Assembly: GCF_016656965.1 (NCBI RefSeq)
Contig: NZ_CP067977.1
Location: 2,442,501 to 2,506,500, forward strand
Direction: 5' to 3'
DNA length: 64,000 nt
Source: Brevundimonas vitisensis
GTDB taxonomy: Bacteria > Pseudomonadota > Alphaproteobacteria > Caulobacterales > Caulobacteraceae
Made by a program: the position numbers and the translations under genes
Part shown: positions 17,059 through 25,702 of the stretch, piece after piece
How positions within the stretch are numbered: position 1 is the first letter of the stretch
Layout of the letters: every line of letters begins with the position of its first letter
The notes under the pieces: generated by a model
Seen by the model: only the letters and a program-made list of their open reading frames with translations
Told to the model about the DNA's origin: nothing
The model's database searches: none

Positions 17059-17831
17059 TGGGCGTCGTCCGCATTGGCCAGACTGAGGTCGCCTACGAAC
17101 TTCGCCGATCCGCTGCTGCGTCTGAACGGCGGATCACAGTCACGCCCGGCCACGTCGAGGTGCTGGCTCTCACGACCGACGACGACGCCGAGATCGACGC
17201 CTTCCTCGACCGCAAGCGGCAGTGGCTCTTCAACACCCTGCGCGAGCTTGAGACCAAGACGTCGAAGCGGGCGGTCGTGCCCCGGTTCATGACCGGCTCG
17301 AAGATTCCGTATCGCGGACGGATGGCTCGGCTGACCGTGCGCCGACACGACGGCGCGCACATCGAGATCGACTACCGCAACGGCTTTCTGGTCGATCTTC
17401 CATCATGGGTCCGCGAGGCTGATCAGGACGCCATCGTCGCCACCGAGATCAAGTTGTGGCTGAAGCGTCGCGTGCGTCGGGACGTCATGGACATCGCTGC
17501 TGCCTATCGTCGCCGGTTCGATTTGAGGCCGCGCACGATCCGCGTCGCCGACATGAAGACCGGCTGGGGCGCCTGTGGCCCGACCGGCTCCATCCTGATC
17601 AACTGGACCCTCGTCTTCGCGCCGAAAACGGTGCTGGAATACGTCGTCGCCCATGAACTGGCGCACCTGACCGTCCGCTCGCATGGCCCCGACTTCTGGG
17701 CGCACATGGCGACGCTGATGCCAGACTACGAGCGGCCAAAGGGTTGGCTCGACACGCATCAGGGCGCGCTGGATGCCGCCTTTTTAGATGTTTCCGACAA
17801 GGCTTCGGCCCTCGCGACGGGCCACGGCTGA
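17058..17831 (+). CDS. YgjP-like (DUF45/SprT-like) zinc metallopeptidase linked to type I R-M
   Basis: This 257-residue protein has the YgjP/WLM-type layout: an N-terminal beta domain that includes PRFMTGSKIPYRGRMARLTV, then KTGWGACGPTGSILINW and the gluzincin motif HELAHL followed by HGPDFW. The two His and the Glu of HExxH plus the downstream His are all present. Such genes are often found next to hsdR; whether they cleave or chaperone the R-M enzyme is not established. The ATG at 17058 overlaps the hsdR stop as TGATG and the stop overlaps the HNH gene likewise, so it belongs to the R-M operon. Confidence 0.88.
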   Translation: MGVVRIGQTEVAYELRRSAAASERRITVTPGHVEVLALTTDDDAEIDAFLDRKRQWLFNTLRELETKTSKRAVVPRFMTGSKIPYRGRMARLTVRRHDGAHIEIDYRNGFLVDLPSWVREADQDAIVATEIKLWLKRRVRRDVMDIAAAYRRRFDLRPRTIRVADMKTGWGACGPTGSILINWTLVFAPKTVLEYVVAHELAHLTVRSHGPDFWAHMATLMPDYERPKGWLDTHQGALDAAFLDVSDKASALATGHG

Positions 17832-18553
17832 TGCGAAACAAGCTCACTGTTGCATCAGTCGAGAAGGCAATTGAGGAATGCCGAACGCTCGGTCATGAGG
17901 CGTTTCGACGTCGCTACGGCTTTCACCGCTCCCGCCGTTATTGCCTCATGTATGAAGGCGAGCCTTTCGACACGAAGCCTATCGCCGCCGTCGCATTCAA
18001 ATATCTTCCAGAGTTCTCGCGGCCACTTACCCCCAAACAGATTTCAGGCGGCATCGCGACCCCGGATTCAGCGGCCAATCTTTTGATTGCCCTTGGGTTT
18101 GAGGTTCAGGAGTTGTTTCCGGGTCTTTGGGATCGGGACGACCCTTACGAGCCTACTGACGCTGACGACGGCGAAGATGATTGGCTGGATCAGGACGGGG
18201 TAAACGAAGGTGCTCCAGTCCTGAAAGCTCACCTCCGACGTGAGCGGCGATCAGCCGATCTGGCAAAGAAACTCAAAGTCTCAACACTGAAACGCACCGG
18301 AAAGCTGTCATGCGTGGTTTGCGAGTTCGACTTCGCCGCGACCTATGGCCCGAAGGGCTCGGGCTACATCGAGGCGCATCACATCGTGCCGCTCGGTGAA
18401 TCAGACGAGGCGGTGATTACGAGAGCAGCCGACCTCGCATTGGTCTGCGCGAACTGTCATCGCATGGTTCACCGCAGCAGAGGCATGACCTTGGATGACT
18501 TGCGTGTCGCTCGACGCGAGGCGTTTGAGGGAAGTTCAAGGTCATTGAAGTGA
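17831..18553 (+). CDS. HNH endonuclease with ScoMcrA-like N-terminal domain
   Basis: The 240-residue protein ends in an HNH nuclease: CVVCEFDFA, then YIEAHHIVPL and LVCANCHRMVH, supplying the Cys4 zinc site and catalytic His. Residues 1-95 (start MRNKLTVASVEKAIEECR) resemble the head domain of ScoMcrA-type modification-dependent nucleases; this is family knowledge recalled, not searched. An acidic linker with many Asp and Glu lies near residues 105-130. The start overlaps the YgjP gene stop (TGATG), making it the fifth gene of the R-M operon. It may restrict DNA carrying foreign modification, complementing the type I enzyme. Confidence 0.85.
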   Translation: MRNKLTVASVEKAIEECRTLGHEAFRRRYGFHRSRRYCLMYEGEPFDTKPIAAVAFKYLPEFSRPLTPKQISGGIATPDSAANLLIALGFEVQELFPGLWDRDDPYEPTDADDGEDDWLDQDGVNEGAPVLKAHLRRERRSADLAKKLKVSTLKRTGKLSCVVCEFDFAATYGPKGSGYIEAHHIVPLGESDEAVITRAADLALVCANCHRMVHRSRGMTLDDLRVARREAFEGSSRSLK

Positions 18554-18560
18554 GCAGACT

Positions 18561-19553
18561 TCAGCCCCACTCCAACTCCTTCGTGAAGTGCCGGTAGCTG
18601 GAGCGACCATCACCGCCTCCAGTCTCGTTGATGCGGGGAATGCCGATCTCGTCGCATTTCGCTTCCACGTCGGCGAACAAGCTCAACGGCACGGGGCGAT
18701 TTCGTTCGATGTGGACATCTCGGAGGAGCCAGCCCGCTCCGGTAGTCAGGGGGCGGAATTCCACGAGGCATTCGCCCCGGTATTCGGCCAGAGCCATACG
18801 GCCGACTGCCGCATCGGCAAGGCGATGACGGAGGCAGTTCCGATAGCGTCGGCCAGCGTCCAACACATCTCTCATCGAGAGCAGCGGACGCAGTTCGTTG
18901 TCGCCCGATGCGATGGGATGCGGGGGCAGTTGATCTGCACGTTGTAGGAATCGGTCGAGCAAGCGAGCAAGCGTGGAGGTCGGACGCATCAAGTCGATAG
19001 CTCCAGCTACCACCTCATCGGTCGCTTTCGAGTTCAGCGACTGAATGAAGCCGATGGCCTGATTAAACATCAGGGCTTCGCCGCCGCTGTCGATCCGCTC
19101 CAGTGTGTTGGCGTGACGCCAGCGCGGGTCCAACGATTGCAGGACATCCAGCTTCCGGCATGTGATCCGGCCTGAACCGCGCAAAGCGTCGGCGGCTCGC
19201 GCATCACTGTCGGCGATGAGGGCGCGCAAGGCGATGTAGTCCTTGGCGCGCGGCAGAGGTCGTTCGCCGATCTGCGTCAGCATGCTGGCAAAGCCTTCGG
19301 GGACTTCACCGAACGCCCGTCGCAGGATGTCGCCGGGGCGGCCATGGCGGATCACCTCGGCGAACGACATCGGGAGAAGATCGTCACCTGCATCGCAGAG
19401 GCCGACCTGCTCTTCCCGAGATGCCAGCGCAGCGAAGATCGCCTGTCGGCGGGCGGGCGCCGCCGTCAGCACGCGGGCCAGAACACCGGGGGCGGCGTCA
19501 TCCAGCTTCACCAGAGCTTCCGTGCACCAGCCGAGCAAGCCTCCATCACGCAT
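18561..19553 (-). CDS. Hypothetical 330-residue protein
   Basis: No family is recognised. The sequence is soluble and rich in Ala, Arg and Leu. Its C-terminal half contains an RRYRNCLRHRLADAAVGRMAL stretch (about 235-255) and a strand-rich end, which looks like a compact domain. It is convergent with the HNH gene (7 bp gap) and overlaps the upstream 124-residue gene by 8 bp, so the two likely form a leftward pair. Confidence 0.65.
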   Translation of the reverse strand: MRDGGLLGWCTEALVKLDDAAPGVLARVLTAAPARRQAIFAALASREEQVGLCDAGDDLLPMSFAEVIRHGRPGDILRRAFGEVPEGFASMLTQIGERPLPRAKDYIALRALIADSDARAADALRGSGRITCRKLDVLQSLDPRWRHANTLERIDSGGEALMFNQAIGFIQSLNSKATDEVVAGAIDLMRPTSTLARLLDRFLQRADQLPPHPIASGDNELRPLLSMRDVLDAGRRYRNCLRHRLADAAVGRMALAEYRGECLVEFRPLTTGAGWLLRDVHIERNRPVPLSLFADVEAKCDEIGIPRINETGGGDGRSSYRHFTKELEWG

Positions 19554-19920
19554 GGGCGGCCTCCCATGGGAAACGACCCCGCCCTTGATTGTTCGGCGCG
19601 CTCTGGAACGCGACCCACCGCCACTTCCGCGTTTCAGCCGGGGTTGTCGGCAGGTCGAAGATGATCCGCTGCGGTTCGTTTGTCAGATCGTTCAGGATCG
19701 CCTGAACTGCTATCCCCTGCGGCATCGCCACGGGCACGGTGGCATGCCCTTCGGCCTCGGCCGGAGGCTCGACAAAAAGCCATTCCGTCGTTGATAGCCA
19801 CTGATGTCGGCCCGCGATGTGGTTCAGGAATGCTTCGAGTTCGATGCCATCGACTTCGCCAGCTTCGTCAAGGACTACGCTGACTGCGAGACATCGCAGC
19901 GGTTCTTCGAACGGTGCCAA
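19546..19920 (-). CDS. Hypothetical 124-residue protein
   Basis: This is a small soluble protein with alternating strand-like and helical segments (AVSVVLDEAGEVDGIELEAF early, QRIIFDLPTTPAETRKWRWV late). It overlaps the 330-residue gene downstream by 8 bp and is presumably cotranscribed with it. Start at ATG 19920. I do not recognise its family. Confidence 0.55.
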   Translation of the reverse strand: MAPFEEPLRCLAVSVVLDEAGEVDGIELEAFLNHIAGRHQWLSTTEWLFVEPPAEAEGHATVPVAMPQGIAVQAILNDLTNEPQRIIFDLPTTPAETRKWRWVAFQSAPNNQGRGRFPWEAAHA

Positions 19921-19979
19921 CTGACCTCCATTTTCTGTGGAGGTTCAGGGTCTCATGGAAGCCGAATCCGTCAACCAGA

Positions 19980-20996
19980 TCAGGTCGACAGGTCTCGAAG
20001 CAAAATCGCGGTCTGGCCCTCCACCAAAGCTATTCTTTGCTCGCTGCTTTCAGTGAAGCGCGAATAAGCTTGGCGCATCCTCACGGTAGTGTTCGAAAAA
20101 TGCTCGTTAAGGGGCGTTCCAATAGACCCGTGAGCAATCCTGTCACGATACTGCGCCGTCAGATCAAACGCCGCACATCTGTCTACTTCAAATATGCTTG
20201 TAGAAGATTTCGCCCTATCCCAGCACCCCAGACTCGCTGCCTCCGCCCCCCACATCCCTCCCTCTGATAACGACGCATTTAACTCACCAATGCCCGTTTC
20301 AATGGCATCAGCCATCCCGTAGGTGACCCCCTCGATTACCGAGCCTTTTTGCTCGTAGCCCTGTGGGATATCCGCCGAGACAGGTGGCGTAGCAGAATAC
20401 TGTGGACCGCCTTGCTCGTAGCTGTCTTGCAGCCTGAAGTTGGCCATTGGGTTTTCAGTTTCTCGGGCGGTCTGCGCGGTGAGCATGGGGATGAGGAAGA
20501 TTGCCCCTCCAATCACTGCGACGATGGCGATGAGCATCCATCCGACCGAGTTATCCTTCTTTGCGGCGGTTGGCTCTGGCACAGCAGCAGGGGCGACAGG
20601 CGTAGGCGCAACGACCTTCCTCATGATCGCGGAGGCGCGCTGCACTGCGGCAGTCATGCGCTCTGCAAACTCCTTCTTGGCCATCAAAGTCAGGAAGTCA
20701 TTGCTGTCGTCCGTCTCGGCATCGAAACTGACTGCCACGGCGTGTTCCCCCGCCAGAACGATAGCCGAAAGGAACTCGGGTTTGCCCGGCATCCTGACGT
20801 ATCCGACGTAGATGTCGTCGCTTTCGATGTGATCGAACTTGCGCGCCGTGCTCCCGTATTTTCGGAAGTAGTCTCGGACATTGTGGGGGGCGACGTTTTT
20901 GATCAGCGTTCCGCCGTCATAAGCCTCGTATGACGTCACCAGTTTCGCGATCAGTTCGACCTTCACGCTCCGCGCAAAGTTAGACGCCAACGACAT
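19980..20996 (-). CDS. Hypothetical single-pass membrane protein, 338 residues
   Basis: The N-terminal ~125 residues look like a soluble cytoplasmic domain. A Pro/Ala-rich linker (VAPTPVAPAAVPEPTAA) follows, then one membrane helix around 151-172 (VGWMLIAIVAVIGGAIFLIP), then a C-terminal ~165-residue domain presumably outside the membrane with three Cys. The function is unknown. It diverges from umuDC; its start is 66 bp from the LexA box, so SOS control of this gene too is possible but less certain. Confidence 0.6.
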   Translation of the reverse strand: MSLASNFARSVKVELIAKLVTSYEAYDGGTLIKNVAPHNVRDYFRKYGSTARKFDHIESDDIYVGYVRMPGKPEFLSAIVLAGEHAVAVSFDAETDDSNDFLTLMAKKEFAERMTAAVQRASAIMRKVVAPTPVAPAAVPEPTAAKKDNSVGWMLIAIVAVIGGAIFLIPMLTAQTARETENPMANFRLQDSYEQGGPQYSATPPVSADIPQGYEQKGSVIEGVTYGMADAIETGIGELNASLSEGGMWGAEAASLGCWDRAKSSTSIFEVDRCAAFDLTAQYRDRIAHGSIGTPLNEHFSNTTVRMRQAYSRFTESSEQRIALVEGQTAILLRDLST

Positions 20997-21061
20997 TACA
21001 ACCCCCGATTTTTGAACCCCATACCTTCCACAGGCAAGGGAGCCAACCCGTCTTGAGGGCG

Positions 21062-21076
21062 GAACAAAAAAAGAAC
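21062..21076 (+). promoter_or_regulatory. LexA box (GAAC-N7-GAAC)
   Basis: GAAC-AAAAAAA-GAAC is an exact match to the direct-repeat LexA operator of Alphaproteobacteria. It lies 12 bp upstream of the umuD ATG, so it would block transcription of umuDC until DNA damage induces SOS. Confidence 0.88.
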
Positions 21077-21087
21077 ATTAGTGCTGC

Positions 21088-21462
21088 ATGGGTGCAGCCG
21101 CTTACAAAGGTGCCGAGACAACAGGCTTCCAAAGCCCGGCGCAGGATCACGTCGAGGCCGTGCCCGATCTGGCCGATTTGCTGGAGCTACGTCGGCCCCA
21201 GCGATACGCAGTGAGGGTCAAGGGTGAAGGGCTACGGAAGCGCGGCATCCATGGCGGCGACATCCTTGTGGTCAACACTGACGCCGAGCCACGCTCGGGG
21301 AAGGTCTGCGTCGCCTTCCTGCACGGTGATGTGGTCCTCGCGATCCTCACGGAGAGGGATGGGCAGTGGTGGCTCGAACCCTCGAATGACACGCCGCAGC
21401 CGGTCTCCGACGAAACGGGAGTCTGGGCCATGATCGCCGCGTTGGTCAGGACCGATGTCTGA
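21088..21462 (+). CDS. umuD: UmuD-like polymerase V accessory protein lacking the catalytic dyad
   Basis: The 124-residue protein aligns with E. coli Umu[12 protein letters not shown] at 13-23 matches the sequence just after the UmuD cleavage site, then [10 protein letters not shown] and [16 protein letters not shown]. The self-cleavage machinery is altered: the Ser of the GDSM motif is Gly48, the Lys of TVKKL is replaced (residues 85-86 Ala-Ile), and only 12 residues precede the cleavage position, where Cys-Gly is Thr-Gly. It should therefore behave as constitutive UmuD', with no activation by RecA-driven cleavage. Its stop overlaps umuC (TGATG), and a LexA box sits upstream. Confidence 0.88.
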   Translation: MGAAAYKGAETTGFQSPAQDHVEAVPDLADLLELRRPQRYAVRVKGEGLRKRGIHGGDILVVNTDAEPRSGKVCVAFLHGDVVLAILTERDGQWWLEPSNDTPQPVSDETGVWAMIAALVRTDV

Positions 21463-22700
21463 TGTTCGGCCTGATCGACGGCAATAACTTCTATGTCTCG
21501 TGCGAAAGAGCCTTTGATCCCAGCCTGACCGGCAAGCCAGTGATCGTGCTGTCGAACAACGACGGCTGCGCCATCGCCAGATCAGCCGAGGCGAAAGCCC
21601 TCGGGATCAAGATGGGCGAGGTCTGGCACCTGTCGAAGCGGAAGCCGGAGTATCGCGACGTCGTTGCGAAGTCCTCGAACTACGCCCTTTACGGCGACAT
21701 GAGCCGGAGGGTTTTCGAGGTGCTCTCCGACCATTTCGCGCGGGTCGAACCCTACAGCATCGACGAGATGTTTTTGGACCTGACCGCCTTCGCGAGGGTG
21801 GATTACTGCCGCCGGGTTCGAGACCGGGTGCGCCGCATCACCAAGATTCCGACATGCGTCGGCATTGGGCCGACCAAGACGTTGGCCAAGTTGGCGAACA
21901 AGCACGCGAAGACGGCAACCGGCGTCTCCGATTTCGGCGATATCGACATCCGGCGCGAAGCGTTCGCCACCATGCCCATCGACGAAATCTGGGGCGTCGG
22001 TCGAGCCAACCAGACCAAGCTCAACGACCTCGGCGTTTTCACGGTCGAGCAGTTCGCTGCGCTGCCATCAGCGAGTGTGCGGAAGTTGATGACGGTCACC
22101 GGGCAGAGGACTCATGCCGAGTTGAACGGCGTGTCCTGTCTGCCTCTCACGCTGGCGCCGGATCAGAAGCAGACGGCTGCGGTGACGCGGATGTTCGGAC
22201 GTCCTGTCGAGACATGGACTGACATGCGAGAGGCTCTGGCAGTCCACGCTGGTCGGGCGGCCGAAAAATGTCGCCAGCACGGTCTGGTCGCGAGTGCGAT
22301 GCAGGTCTTCTTCCACACCCATCCGCACAACGGCGACCCTTGGTATCACGGGCAGAGGTCGTTCGAGATCGAGCCGACTGCCGACAGCTTTGCGATCATC
22401 AATCAGGCTGTCGCTGCTGGGCGGTCGATGTGGAAGCCAGACACGCGCTACGCCAAAGCGGGCGTGATCCTGCTGGACCTACAGGCTCAACAGGATGCAC
22501 CGCGCGATCTCCTGCCGACCGTCGATCCCGTCAGGGCGGAGAAGCTGATGACTGCCCTGGATGCGGTGAATGCCCGCTTTGGCCGGGGAACTCTACGACC
22601 CGGCGGGATACGTCAGGTGACGCCATGGTCCACGCGGGCCAACAACCGTTCGTCCAGATACACAACGCGCATCGAGGAACTGATGGAGGTGCGGGCATGA
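21462..22700 (+). CDS. umuC: Y-family DNA polymerase V catalytic subunit UmuC
   Basis: UmuC copies damaged DNA in an error-prone way together with UmuD'. The 412-residue protein has the Y-family signature [15 protein letters not shown] at the start, [13 protein letters not shown], the catalytic YSIDEMFLD, the HhH segment [12 protein letters not shown], and the little-finger and UmuC C-terminal domains. Catalytic Asp and Glu residues are intact. It is coupled to umuD by TGATG. Carriage on an island means strain-specific mutagenesis capacity; chromosomal copies outside the window are not excluded. Confidence 0.95.
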   Translation: MFGLIDGNNFYVSCERAFDPSLTGKPVIVLSNNDGCAIARSAEAKALGIKMGEVWHLSKRKPEYRDVVAKSSNYALYGDMSRRVFEVLSDHFARVEPYSIDEMFLDLTAFARVDYCRRVRDRVRRITKIPTCVGIGPTKTLAKLANKHAKTATGVSDFGDIDIRREAFATMPIDEIWGVGRANQTKLNDLGVFTVEQFAALPSASVRKLMTVTGQRTHAELNGVSCLPLTLAPDQKQTAAVTRMFGRPVETWTDMREALAVHAGRAAEKCRQHGLVASAMQVFFHTHPHNGDPWYHGQRSFEIEPTADSFAIINQAVAAGRSMWKPDTRYAKAGVILLDLQAQQDAPRDLLPTVDPVRAEKLMTALDAVNARFGRGTLRPGGIRQVTPWSTRANNRSSRYTTRIEELMEVRA

Positions 22701-22806
22701 AGCTGGTGCTTGCCGCATTCGATCAGTGAAGAGCTTGGCCGTTAGCGGATCGGGGATTACCAACGCTGGGCACCGCACGCCGTGCGGGCACTTGCCGGGG
22801 GGCACC

Positions 22807-23466
22807 ATGACTGACGATATTCTCCAGTTCGCTACGGACGAGAGCTTCCGGTTGAAGAACTGGCGCAAGCATCGTGATGATGAGCGTCACGGGGCACCCT
22901 ACCAACACGCTGCTGACTACGATGCGCTCGACGGCCAAAGGTTCACCCGCGCCATAGTGTTTGAGCACTTCGACGTCTCCGACCTGAAGGGCGTGATCTC
23001 CACGATCAAGTGGGGCTACCCAAAGGGCAGTCTGCCCGGCGGTGGATGGCACGCCTTCTCCGACGCCTTCCGCTCATCCAGCTTCAGCGACGCCCTCAAC
23101 AGCTTGCGCGCCCAGCCACGCTCGGCAAACGAGACGGTGGCGATGCTGAACATGTGCGTGAAAGGCGTCGGCACAGCGACAACGACCAAGATTGCCTACT
23201 TTGCGCGGCTCACGACCAACGAAGGTCCATGTCTGATCTACGACTCCATGGTGCGCCGGGCGATTGCCCAGAGCGCGGAACCGGAGTTCGCGGACCTTAA
23301 GGCCACGCTGAACCGGTCAAAGCGTGATCTGACGCCCATCCAACAAGAGCGCACCTACGGTGCCTACATCACCAGCGTTATCGAAACAGCGAAGCGGCGC
23401 GGGCTGACGCCTGAAGTTGTTGAACTCGACCTGTTCACGAGCGGACGCCAGCTTCCATCAAAGTGA
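22807..23466 (+). CDS. Putative OGG-like helix-hairpin-helix DNA repair protein
   Basis: The 219-residue product is taken from the ATG at 22807, which follows a strong GGGGGG ribosome site; an earlier in-frame start at 22726 is possible. Residues about 115-150 contain a helix-hairpin-helix-like GVGTATTTKIAYF and, 18 residues after the Lys, an Asp in LIYDSMV. That resembles the catalytic Lys/Asp arrangement of 8-oxoguanine glycosylases with OGG fold. The rest is weakly similar at best. Position behind umuDC suits a DNA-repair role, but glycosylase activity is inference. Confidence 0.6.
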   Translation: MTDDILQFATDESFRLKNWRKHRDDERHGAPYQHAADYDALDGQRFTRAIVFEHFDVSDLKGVISTIKWGYPKGSLPGGGWHAFSDAFRSSSFSDALNSLRAQPRSANETVAMLNMCVKGVGTATTTKIAYFARLTTNEGPCLIYDSMVRRAIAQSAEPEFADLKATLNRSKRDLTPIQQERTYGAYITSVIETAKRRGLTPEVVELDLFTSGRQLPSK

Positions 23467-24433
23467 GATAGGCTGGAGCCGATCTGCCATAGTTGATCCG
23501 ATGTGCCGAGGCGTCCGAGCTACGCTCGAACGGCTCTCTGCACGCTTGGCTCGCTCACTGCCGTTCGCGGCCAAGACGTTTGAGAGCTACGAGAATGCTT
23601 CTTTTGAACTGATCTGCTTCATTCCAAGATCAATTGAACAATTTCCCCTGCCCCTCCCACACACTGATTTCCGGCATCGCCGGGGCAGAAGAGGGAAAGG
23701 CAAGGGATGTTCTTCATTCCTGAGTCGGTATGAACCTCGTTCAGCGACGTTCGGGTGTTACCCCGCTGGTGGTTGCCCGGTGCCAGCAAATCGCCCCATC
23801 CTGAATAGTGACAGGGGTATCAGAACCACGTCGTCGCTTCGGACGATCCGCTGCCAATCTAATGGCCGGTTAAGAGTGACGTATCACCTCACAACGGTTG
23901 ACCGCCCATTGCACAGGGGCGGCGCATCTCGCGAGCGCAGAACGAGGGAACGCATCACAAGATTCCGGGGCTTCAACTCTGTCTCGATGGACCCCGAATC
24001 GGTTTGCCTACGCCCGTGGCAGCGGACGACGATCCTTGCGGACCATTTATCGTGGACGGCTCCGACAGATCGGATTCCACTTGCCCACCCTTGGCGCCTG
24101 CGCCGGTCCTGTATTCCGGCCTTTTCCAGTTCTGCGGGTGGGGCCGCCCGCCTCTATGCCCCCGAGTGTTATGAGCCTCGTCAGATTACGGCCTGACAGC
24201 GCGCCGAAATAGAAAACCCCCGGCCGGGTTTGGGGCATCGGCCGGGGCTGGATCATGAGACGCCGAAGGCGACCTCTTGAAACCTGCCCCCGGCTGAAAC
24301 CCAAACCAGAGAACTTTGATCTATTTATCTATTCTATCCGACAGATCGGCCAATATCATTATTATTCGGCAGTCTTCGATGCCCAAAAACTGGCTGGCCA
24401 CATAGCCTACCAAAAGACGCCATATGTGTCTTC
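23467..24433. other. Gene-free 0.97-kb segment with several GC-rich hairpins
   Basis: Long open frames here have arginine/serine-rich, low-complexity translations and no ribosome site, so I do not call a gene. On the minus strand several short stems are visible, such as GCCGG-N9-CCGGC near 24110 and TCCGA-N4-TCGGA near 24070, plus the terminator-like hairpin at 24218-24247. It may hold an untranslated RNA, a decayed gene or both. Its right edge is the exact breakpoint of the inverted copy. Confidence 0.4.
24218..24247 (-). terminator. Strong GC hairpin followed by T-rich tract on the minus strand
   Basis: CCCCGGCCG (24218-24226) pairs perfectly with CGGCCGGGG (24239-24247) over a 12-base loop. 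Read on the minus strand the stem is followed by GGTTTTCTATTT, a plausible intrinsic terminator for leftward transcription. No leftward gene is evident just upstream. Confidence 0.5.
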
Positions 24434-24534
24434 AGGCCGAAACGCGCTGGCGGAACTTCGACTATACGGGAATGCCGAAGCACCGGCCGAGCACAATCAA
24501 CGAAATCACGATCTCCGTAAGTGTGAAGACGTGA
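24434..24534 (+). pseudogene. 3' tail fragment of the HTH gene
   Basis: The last 33 codons and stop of the gene at 7327-8130 (from ...AETRWRNFDYTGMPK to SVSVKT) are repeated here on the plus strand without start or upstream part. It marks the inner end of the duplicated segment and shows which arm is the copy. Confidence 0.85.
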
Positions 24535-24829
24535 TCGACCCTGCTGATCCTCGTTGGCACATGACCTCCAACGGTGTCCGCCGCCAGATCGGTCTGGAAG
24601 TTGGCAGTATAGTCGGAGTGAGGTCGGCCCGATCCTGACAGAGGCTTCAGCCGGATCGGGTGTCATCGACCGGAAGATCGCTCGATAACCCCGTCACGAC
24701 CGTTCTCGAAAACGGGGGTGGAAATCGCTGTGTTTCACGGCCCGCAAACGCAGTGCTGGCGTAATCGATATTTTGTGCCCGCTTCCATCTGTTTGGTGGA
24801 TCAGCGACCGATGTCGTTAAGCTGGCCGA

Positions 24830-25621
24830 ATGAGCAGCACGAACATCATCCTTGCGCCTACCCCCGAGATACGCGCGGCGTGCGATCTCATCGACGATGC
24901 CATCGGCCGGTTCCTTTCAGCCCGTGGGCGAACGCTTGATGGCTATGCGGAACTCGGCCGATACGAAGCGGATCGGGCCGCCTTGCCGCTGTTCAACGTC
25001 GCGATCAGGTCCGTGGAAGGCGTGCTGGCTCTCGCACGAACCGATCTGGTGTTGTTCCCCGCAGCGATGATGGCGGCGCGGGGTGCCTTCGAAACAAGCC
25101 TGAAGGCTGCTTGGCTCGTTGACTGTGACGCCCATTTCGACCGTGAACGACGTTGGCTTCAGTTGCTGGAAAGCGAAGAGCGGATGGAGGCTCGGCTGGC
25201 GGGCCATCTGGCGAAGGCAGGACAAGACGGCTCTGACCGACTGAAACGACGTGATGAGCTTCGAGCCTTCCGACTTGAGATCGAGCGTCGGTTCCCTGAT
25301 GGCTACGCGGCATTGAAGGGTGCCCCGTCTGTCGAACAGATGATGGAGACCCTGCACGACCCCCAACTCTACGTCGCCTACATCTATCTTTCGCAGTTCC
25401 TGCACGGTGAGCGGGCTGCGGCATCCTACTACACACCGACCAGCCAACCTCGGCGTGACGCGGTGACGGCCGATGATTGGTCCTTCCCGCTCAAGGTGGT
25501 GTGGCTGGCCTTCTTCCGTGGCGCACGCAAGCTGCTGGTGCGGTTCGGCGGCGACCCGGACAGCTTCATGTCGGAAGGTGAAGAGGTCGAAGTTCGCAAC
25601 GCTCTGGCGATGGTCGGATAG
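24830..25621 (+). CDS. Hypothetical 263-residue helical protein (copy 2)
   Basis: The protein is identical to that of 6240-7031, on the opposite strand within the right inverted arm. It keeps its own start, upstream region and following recombinase gene, so it should be expressed like copy 1 if its promoter lies within the duplicated 300 bp upstream. Perfect identity indicates a recent duplication or ongoing gene conversion between arms. Function is unknown; the helical, HEPN/DUF5677-like appearance noted for copy 1 applies here too. Confidence 0.75.
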   Translation: MSSTNIILAPTPEIRAACDLIDDAIGRFLSARGRTLDGYAELGRYEADRAALPLFNVAIRSVEGVLALARTDLVLFPAAMMAARGAFETSLKAAWLVDCDAHFDRERRWLQLLESEERMEARLAGHLAKAGQDGSDRLKRRDELRAFRLEIERRFPDGYAALKGAPSVEQMMETLHDPQLYVAYIYLSQFLHGERAAASYYTPTSQPRRDAVTADDWSFPLKVVWLAFFRGARKLLVRFGGDPDSFMSEGEEVEVRNALAMVG

Positions 25622-25702
25622 GTGGTGCGGTGATTACGGCTGCTATTCACCGCAAAATCTGCGGCGAGGTCGGGGCCGATTTGATTGACGGCCTACCGAT
25701 CC

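Noticed and set aside
23417-24196. 259-codon frame after the OGG-like gene
   Set aside because: It starts inside the previous gene, has no ribosome site and an Arg/Ser-rich low-complexity translation.
24255-24638. 127-codon frame across the 24434 breakpoint
   Set aside because: It reads the HTH-gene tail in the wrong frame and has no start context.
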